Assembly: GCA_013368325.1 (NCBI GenBank)
Contig: JAACJK010000121.1
Location: 62,001-126,000 of the forward strand
Direction of reading: 5' to 3'
DNA: 64,000 nucleotides
Origin: Ephemerocybe angulata
Taxonomy: Eukaryota; Basidiomycota; Agaricomycetes; Agaricales; Psathyrellaceae
Part shown: positions 58,548 through 64,000 of the stretch, piece by piece
Layout of the letters: every line of letters starts with the position of its first letter
Position numbering within the stretch: the stretch's first letter is position 1
Notes under the pieces: model-generated
Told to the model about the DNA's origin: nothing
Seen by the model: only the letters and a program-made list of their open reading frames with translations
The model's database searches: none
Position numbers and translations under genes: made by a program

Positions 58548-60068
58548 ATGATCCAAACAGGCCTTATCCAGAACGCCCACAACGACCTCGTCACCGACGC
58601 AGTATACGACTTCTACGGGCTTCGGCTAGCGACGTGTAGTCTTGACCAGAGGTACGTGTCTGTCGCCCTTATGCTGCCCTTCACGGACAAAGCCTTATAA
58701 TCCCTTCAGGATCAAGGTCTGGCGTCTGGAAGAGAGTACTGGCACCTGGACCGTCGAGGACGACTGGAAGGCGCACGATGCACCAGTATCCAAGCTTAGC
58801 TGGGCTCACCCCGAGTTCGGCTCTGTCATCGCGTCTGCCTCGTTCGACAGGACGGTGAAGATCTGGGAACAGTCCGTTCAAACCGCACTCGACCAGCAAC
58901 AAAACGCGAACAATGCTGGAAGCGGACCATCGACGACAAGATGGGTCGAACGTGCTGTACTACCCGACGCGAGAGGCACAATTCGGTGCGTCGAGTTCGC
59001 GCCCCACCACTTTGGATTGAAGCTGGTATGTTCTGTTACACTGTGCATGCTTGAGAGACGTATCTTACGGGGAATGGTAGGCAACGATAGCCACGGACAA
59101 CGTACTCAGAATCTACGAGTGCCTCGAACAACCCACCCTTTCATCCTGGCAACTCATCGACGAAATCGACATTGTAAACGCCATACCAGGACCCTCCCCT
59201 TCCCATCTCTCTCGCGCCCAAACCGCCGCCCTTGCGACCCCCACCCAGACACACGCAACGCTCGACGGAGCCTCCGCATCTCTAGTAGCCCAAGCTCTCC
59301 AACAGAACCTCCAACAACAAAATGCATCCGGTGTATCTGGAAGCATACCTCAAAGCCGCGCGACCCTGGGGAACAGGGAGGCCGACGGCGGTTGGACGCT
59401 GTCCTGGTGCAAGGACCGTTATTGGGGCGAAATCGTAGCGGCAGGCGCAGGGAATAACGGAATCATCAAGGTTGTGCAGCTCAATTCGCGCCGGTCGCAA
59501 GTGCTGCTTACGCTGGACGCGTCGCCCGTCGGGTCAGGCGCTGCGGAGCCTCAGCAGCAACAGCCTAGTGCGGGGGGTGAAGCTGCAGGTCAGAGCGCGG
59601 GGGCGCAGCAACAACAGAATGCGAATGTGTACTCGGTGGCAAGCGTTGCGTGGGCACCGTCGTGCGGGAGGTCGTATCACTTGATCGCAACGGGTAGCAG
59701 GGATGGACATGTGCGAATCTGGAAGGTAAAGCCTCCTCCAGAGGACTCTATGGACGAGGATGGCCACGAGCATGAAGAGAAGTGGTCCGCTGCTATAGTT
59801 GGGGACTTCGATCACCACAAGTAAGTGTACTTGGGACATACTTATCCATGGGCGTCTACTCATCCATTTCCTCAGATCGGCGGTGGGACGTGTTGAGTGG
59901 AACATCACGGGGACTGTGCTTTCCTCTGCTGGAAACGACGGAAGGATCAGGCTTTGGAAGGCGGGTCTGAACAGTGTTTGGAAACCTGCTGGAAGTATTG
60001 GAGTCGAGCAGACAGCTGAAGAGCCTGCGGGACAGCCCGAGGCGAAGGATGTGGAAATGGAAACATGA
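58548..60068 (+). CDS. SEH1: Nucleoporin SEH1 (WD40 protein of the Nup84/Nup107 and SEACAT/GATOR2 complexes)
   Basis: Exons 58548-58651, 58710-59025, 59081-59820 and 59876-60068 join in phase to 450 codons. It starts with the family's typical HNDLVTDAVYDFYGLRLATC and DQRIKVW, then WKAHDAPVSKLSWAHPEFGS and ASFDRTVKIWE. Later blades read FAPHHFGLKLATIATDNVLR, IATGSRDGHVRIWKV and VLSSAGNDGRIRLWK. Seh1 is a six-bladed propeller that completes with a blade from Nup85 or Sea4/Mios, acting at nuclear pores and in TORC1 control. This version is about 100 residues longer than yeast Seh1, mainly through Gln/Ala-rich insertions (QALQQNLQQQNASG; PQQQQPSAGG...). A housekeeping gene in an otherwise accessory region. 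Confidence 0.9.
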
Positions 60069-60360
60069 ACATGGCATGATTAAACTGGTTTACATATCTA
60101 CCACGCATCCACTTGAGAAGCGGGATACCTGCAACTCTGCTACTGTTTAGTCATCATGTCATTTGAACTCTGCGCTGAGGCCCGCCCTGTGTTATGCCAC
60201 CGGACCTGTATCTGCCTTCCTTGTTTTGAGTTTCAGCTCACTGAGCTGACCATATGCTCAAGAGATTTAGATAGCTACATTTTGAGAAGCATGGGTCCAC
60301 CGAGGAGAATCAAGATGCGCGGGAATGACATGACCTTGGTTCTTAGCAGGTGCTCCTGAA
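60069..60360. other. Intergenic, no gene seen
   Basis: Short stretch after SEH1 with no recognisable gene; the right end abuts the family-1 fragment. Confidence 0.4.
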
Positions 60361-60828
60361 GTGGACATCTCGGATTGCTCGTCTCTAACCAATTTTCAAC
60401 TGCGCCTCGATGTGACTAGCCGGGACCCTCAAGGAGATCGACATGGCCTCCCTTGGGCAACATCTTTCATCAACAAGATTCCTGCATCCATAAGCGAGAA
60501 GATCGAAGTCTTTGCTATCTCTCTTTATTTCGACCTTCTTGATTTCCCAGGAATGTTGATAGGAAATGCAGGAGAACGAGAGTTCTCTCATTTGCGCGAG
60601 ATTGGGGATGTAATAACCGGCAGGAGGCATACTGCAAACCGGTGGACGGGCCTAAATAAATTCATAGTGGAAGTCCGCAATATGGACTCCGAGGTCGGCA
60701 ATACAGGGGAAATCAAAGATTGGGCACTGGGTGCATTCAATCTTCACCCCAATTCGAACCTGGAGGTCAGCGTGAAGACATTAGAATGTGAGTCGAGTCA
60801 AGTCCCCTCTATCGTAGTAAACCACTAA
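60361..60828 (+). pseudogene. C-terminal fragment of an F-box-like family-1 gene
   Basis: The frame starting MDISDCSSLTNFQLRLDVTS continues LPWATSFINKIPASISEKIE, SHLREIGDVITG and an EIKDWALGAFNLHPNSNLEV end. These match the last exon of the family-1 members (LPWISTFISTIPPDIMNRIE; RRIGEMI; WAWIRDALNIGPEATFELVE). The F-box-like N-terminus expected upstream is not there. Either a broken copy, or the last exon of a gene whose 5' part I cannot see. Confidence 0.5.
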
Positions 60829-61089
60829 TCTTGCCCAAAGTTTAGATAGTTGGTTGGGTGATATGTCGTCCGCAAACATTGTTCACTCTCTTCCAGTAAT
60901 TGCACCACTTATTGCCTTCGGGACTATGTTGAATACACAGCGTGAGGTACGCTTGTGCTTGAGTGTATGGCGGAGTACGACCGATAACTGCCCCACCCCT
61001 GGATATCCGGTTTGTCGTTCTCTCCGACGCTCTACTTATGTTTGAGCCTAGCCCCCTGCTAGAGCACAAATACCACTCAAACTTTGACC

Positions 61090-61161
61090 ATGTTCCCGGG
61101 TCCACGCCTCCCCATGGAGCTCCTCAGCTTCTTGCCCTCGTTTCTCGAACCAGAGGGCGAC
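61090..61161 (+). pseudogene. N-terminal fragment of an F-box-like family-1 gene
   Basis: MFPGPRLPMELLSFLPSFLE is nearly the same as the opening of the gene at 57744 (MSPGPRLPLELLSSIPSFLN). The similarity stops after about 24 codons at GEGDA-like text and a GTAAGT (61163). Together with the C-terminal fragment at 60361 it suggests a rearranged or dying copy, with the two ends in the wrong order. Confidence 0.5.
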
Positions 61162-61573
61162 GCGTAAGTCTTGAAAACACACTATCCAACGGCTTATCTC
61201 TTTCTCAAACCTTGCCATGCCCCCCTCTCTAACAGCGTCATACTCTCTTCACCCAGAGCGCCCATATCGGAGGGAGAAACTTCACCAGGGACAAAGCTTC
61301 TTGAAAAGATATACAAATAATTTAGCGAGCCCGAAGGGATACTAGTATAGCCATACTACTATAGTAAGTAGGTATTTTACAAGAAACAAGATGGCGACTT
61401 GCGTGGTCGACGAGAATCATAAAAGCGAAAAATGAAGCGGTAAGACGGAAACGCGGCCAGCATGGAAGTAAAGCAGAAACACGGAGTAAGAAAGTGTCTT
61501 GAATGGGATGACGAAGGAGGCGAGAGTATAAATGGTTTCTGCACCCGCTGCTAAATTCCCTGAGTGGAAGTAG
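61162..61573. other. Intergenic, no gene seen
   Basis: No gene visible between the F-box fragment and the 3' end of the WD40 gene. Confidence 0.4.
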
Positions 61574-64000
61574 TCAAGGGGCTGCCATATCCCAAACCCT
61601 AATTGTCTTGTCGTAGGACCCTGAGACAATTCGCCTTCCATCCCTCGAGAATGCTACAGCACGAACGGTATCGGTGTGCCCCGTCAGCGCGTTCTGCACT
61701 TCACCAGTCGATGGATCCCAGACCCTCAATGTTTTATCGGCCGACCCAGAGCAGATCCACGATCCAACTCGGGAGAACGAAACAGCATAAACGGGGTCTC
61801 CGTGCCCCTCCAGTACTCTCAGGACTTTTCCCGTCAATACATCCCACACCATCGCCGTCTTGTCTCCTGACCCCGACACAACCTGCAATCCATCCTTCGA
61901 CGATGCAACGGAGACGACCCAGCTTGTGTGCCCATTCAGGACAGAGAGCACCTCGCCTGTCCAAGCATCCCACACCCTCACTGACTTGTCATCCGACCCA
62001 GAGAAAATCAGTGAAGCGTCACCCGAGAAAACTGCAGAGTTAATCATCTTAGTATGCCCCCTGAGGACACGCTGAACCTCCCCAGTCGACGCATCCCATA
62101 TCCTCACCGTTTGATCCTTGGACCCCGAGACAATTCGGGATCCATCCGGCGAGAAGTCAACTGACCAAACCTGGCCACTGTGACCCTGGAGCACTCTCTT
62201 GACCTTGCCTCTTAGCGCATCCCACACCCTCACCGTGTTGTCGAACGACCCTGAGACGACATCCCTCCCATCCGGCGAGAATGCAACTGAACTAACGATT
62301 TCGTTGTGCCCCTTCAAGACAGTCCGCACCCCGCCTGTCAGCACATCCCACACCCTCACCGTCTTGTCTCCCGCACCGGAGACAATCTTCGTTCCGTCCC
62401 AGGAGAATGCAACTGATGTTATCTGTCCGGTATGCCCTGACAGGATCAATGGGGGAGGAGGCGAAGGAAGGTCCTTTGTGACAGGTGCGACGATCTCATT
62501 GATCCCTTCCTGCCATTCTCGCTGGGCAGTAGCTTCCTGGGCCTGGAGCCGCTGGAGCACGAGCGAGTGGAACTTGACCATGTCCTGAGATAGGGCTAGC
62601 GTGACCTGCGTTTCGTAGAATAACTCAATGGCTGGTGCCCAATCTCCCCCAATGCGTGCGACCATCTCAGGATCGACGGTGTAGCCACCAAGATGCCCGG
62701 TGAAAATGGTGTTGTCACCAAGCTTCCCCTCCCAGCTATCCTTTAGTCCCGCTAGCATGGCATGAAGATTAGGGGACAAAGACTCCTCGAGATTTCGGAA
62801 ATCTTCCCGCTCCGTCAAAAGCCGTTCAGACGCTGGGGATAGCCACTCATTCAACTCCTTCTCCTTCGCTTGCTGAACAGCTTTCCACTTCTTTATCTCC
62901 GCGCCTGCCTGCTCCGCTTCTTGACAACTCTTGCGATAGTAATCCTCGACCATGGACACCCAACCCTCCCTCTCCTTAAATAATTCTTGGGCCTGCTTGA
63001 GGCTCGAATCGATTCGCTCCATTATCGAAGGCATCGCTTTAACAGAGCGCTGGCCAGCGGACATTTCGAGCCCATTCAGCTCTGTGCTCAAAGATCGCTC
63101 CAGCTCAGCGAGCGAGTCTTGTCCCTGTTTAAGTCGGGTGCATTGCTCCTCTGCCGCTTTCACATCTTCGTTTTTTTCCATAAGCCTGCTCTCGGCGACT
63201 TTGATCGCAGCAGACGCAGCTTCGATTGCGTCGCGGTTGGCCGCACACTCGGCCGCAACATCTAACGCTTCCCGGTCGAGATCGGCCACCATCTCGAGCA
63301 CCTGAGCCGAGAATGTGTTGATGGTGTCCAGGAGGCGCTGCCGTCGAGTGCGCGAGGTACGGGGACGGACAGCCTCCTTCGGGCCAGGGGCGGCGTCGCC
63401 GACAGTTGTTTGTGCCTCCCTCTCCTGCAACAGGAAAGCGTATTTCGCAGCCAGCTCGTCTCGCTCCTGGGTTACCGCTGCCAACCTTTCCTCCAACGTG
63501 GGGCCCGATCCCTAGGGTTGACGAATGAGCAAGAAGCTCGATGACACTGGCTAAATGCGACCTACCGGTCCGGAGAAGAGCTTGTGTATAATGTCCTGAG
63601 GAGACGAATAGGCTTCGGTAGGTAGGCCGGAGCGGAAACGAAGGATGTCGCTTCCACTGTTCTGGCGGTCGTGTAAGTACTCTAGCAGGCTTCCACTGGC
63701 TCTTCCACTCGCATAGAGACTCTCTTCCTTGCTCTGTGCTACTTCAGCGGTGAAGGGAGGACCGTTGTGGTCCTCCATCTGGTCCCACTGCGTCGTGATG
63801 CATGCAATTTGAGCGTTTGCAAACAGGTTTTCAAACGCGCGTTGCGCATCGGGCCTGAAACGGGTAGGGTAGAAGCGCATGTGCCTTGTATTGAGAAAAA
63901 AGAGAACATGAGACACAGGCCTGGACCTTGTGGTTCCCACTGTAAGAAACTGTATGCAGAAAAATAGATGGTACTCACCCATTTGCCGCAAGGTGCTCCT
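61574..64000 (-). CDS. NTPase-coiled coil-WD40 protein (NLR-like), 5' end outside window
   Basis: Reads right to left. Upstream exons (about 63860-63566) give AFENLFANAQIACITTQWDQ and SGSLLEYLHDRQNSGSDILR, resembling the later part of a small-GTPase/AIG1-like domain; TTQWDQ sits where the G4 motif would be. A 54-bp intron (63512-63565) joins in phase to the main exon ending at 61574. That exon starts GSGPTLEERLAAVTQERDEL, a long coiled coil (about residues 1-330), and ends with seven WD40 repeats, each of the form GHT..V.SVAFS.DG..IVSGS.DKTVRVWD. Such NTPase-WD40 proteins are common in Agaricomycetes, and related WD40-STAND proteins act in non-self recognition. The role here is inferred. The P-loop would lie beyond 64000. 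Confidence 0.75.

Noticed and set aside
1..64000. CRISPR arrays, bacterial operons, rRNA or tRNA genes
   Set aside because: The genes are spliced and eukaryotic; no regular direct repeats with unique spacers and no structural RNA genes could be recognised.

Overview
The window looks like nuclear DNA of a filamentous basidiomycete, most likely an Agaricomycete. Protein genes are split by short introns of about 41-90 bp with GTRAGT starts, CTRAC-like branch points and YAG ends. Several gene families are typical of mushroom-forming fungi: FunK1-type kinases, degenerate F-box-like proteins, TET/JBP-type dioxygenases, and WD40 proteins with an NTPase-like N-terminus. I cannot name the species.

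Region 1 (1-32834) is a tandem array of four genes for ChAPs-family proteins (Chs5/Arf1-binding exomer cargo adaptors, the Chs6/Bud7/Bch1 family). The first three copies (680, 680 and 683 aa) share a damaged 3' end. Only the fourth (733 aa) keeps the family-like C-terminal exon. Copy 1 has an intron the others lack, and copy 4 carries a 968-bp TIR element inside an intron. The copies are separated by 7.1-7.7 kb spacers that are mosaic repeats of each other. Each spacer contains a long run of intron-like modules downstream of a TATA motif, with no reading frame that survives in all copies.

Region 2 (33094-46657) is a gene-poor accessory stretch. It holds a BTB/POZ protein, a FunK1-type kinase and two F-box-like families. 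The two families occur twice as head-to-head pairs (38671-/38861+ and 45082-/45290+). Several members are broken by a MITE, an internal deletion or probable one-base frameshifts. Two MITEs have visible target-site duplications, one with an empty site in the paralogue.

Region 3 (about 47478-55822) is an 8.3-kb Mutator-like DNA transposon with 31-bp terminal inverted repeats (27/31 matching) and a shared 11-bp direct repeat at the ends. It carries a Ulp1-like cysteine protease, a MULE transposase (FAR1/WRKY-GCM1-type zinc finger, DDE residues, SWIM finger, AT-hook, CCHC knuckle) and, on the opposite strand, a TET/JBP-family 2-oxoglutarate/Fe(II) dioxygenase. The transposase linker also has SUMO-interacting-like motifs and psi-K-x-E sites. 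An element able to move, cleave SUMO-like modifiers and oxidise 5-methylcytosine is the most notable system in the window. Phase arithmetic suggests protease and transposase were one ~1,490-aa polyprotein split by a one-base insertion.

Region 4 (56536-64000) has another F-box-like gene, the nucleoporin/SEACAT gene SEH1, two fragments of F-box-like genes, and the 3' part of an NTPase-coiled coil-WD40 protein that runs off the right edge.
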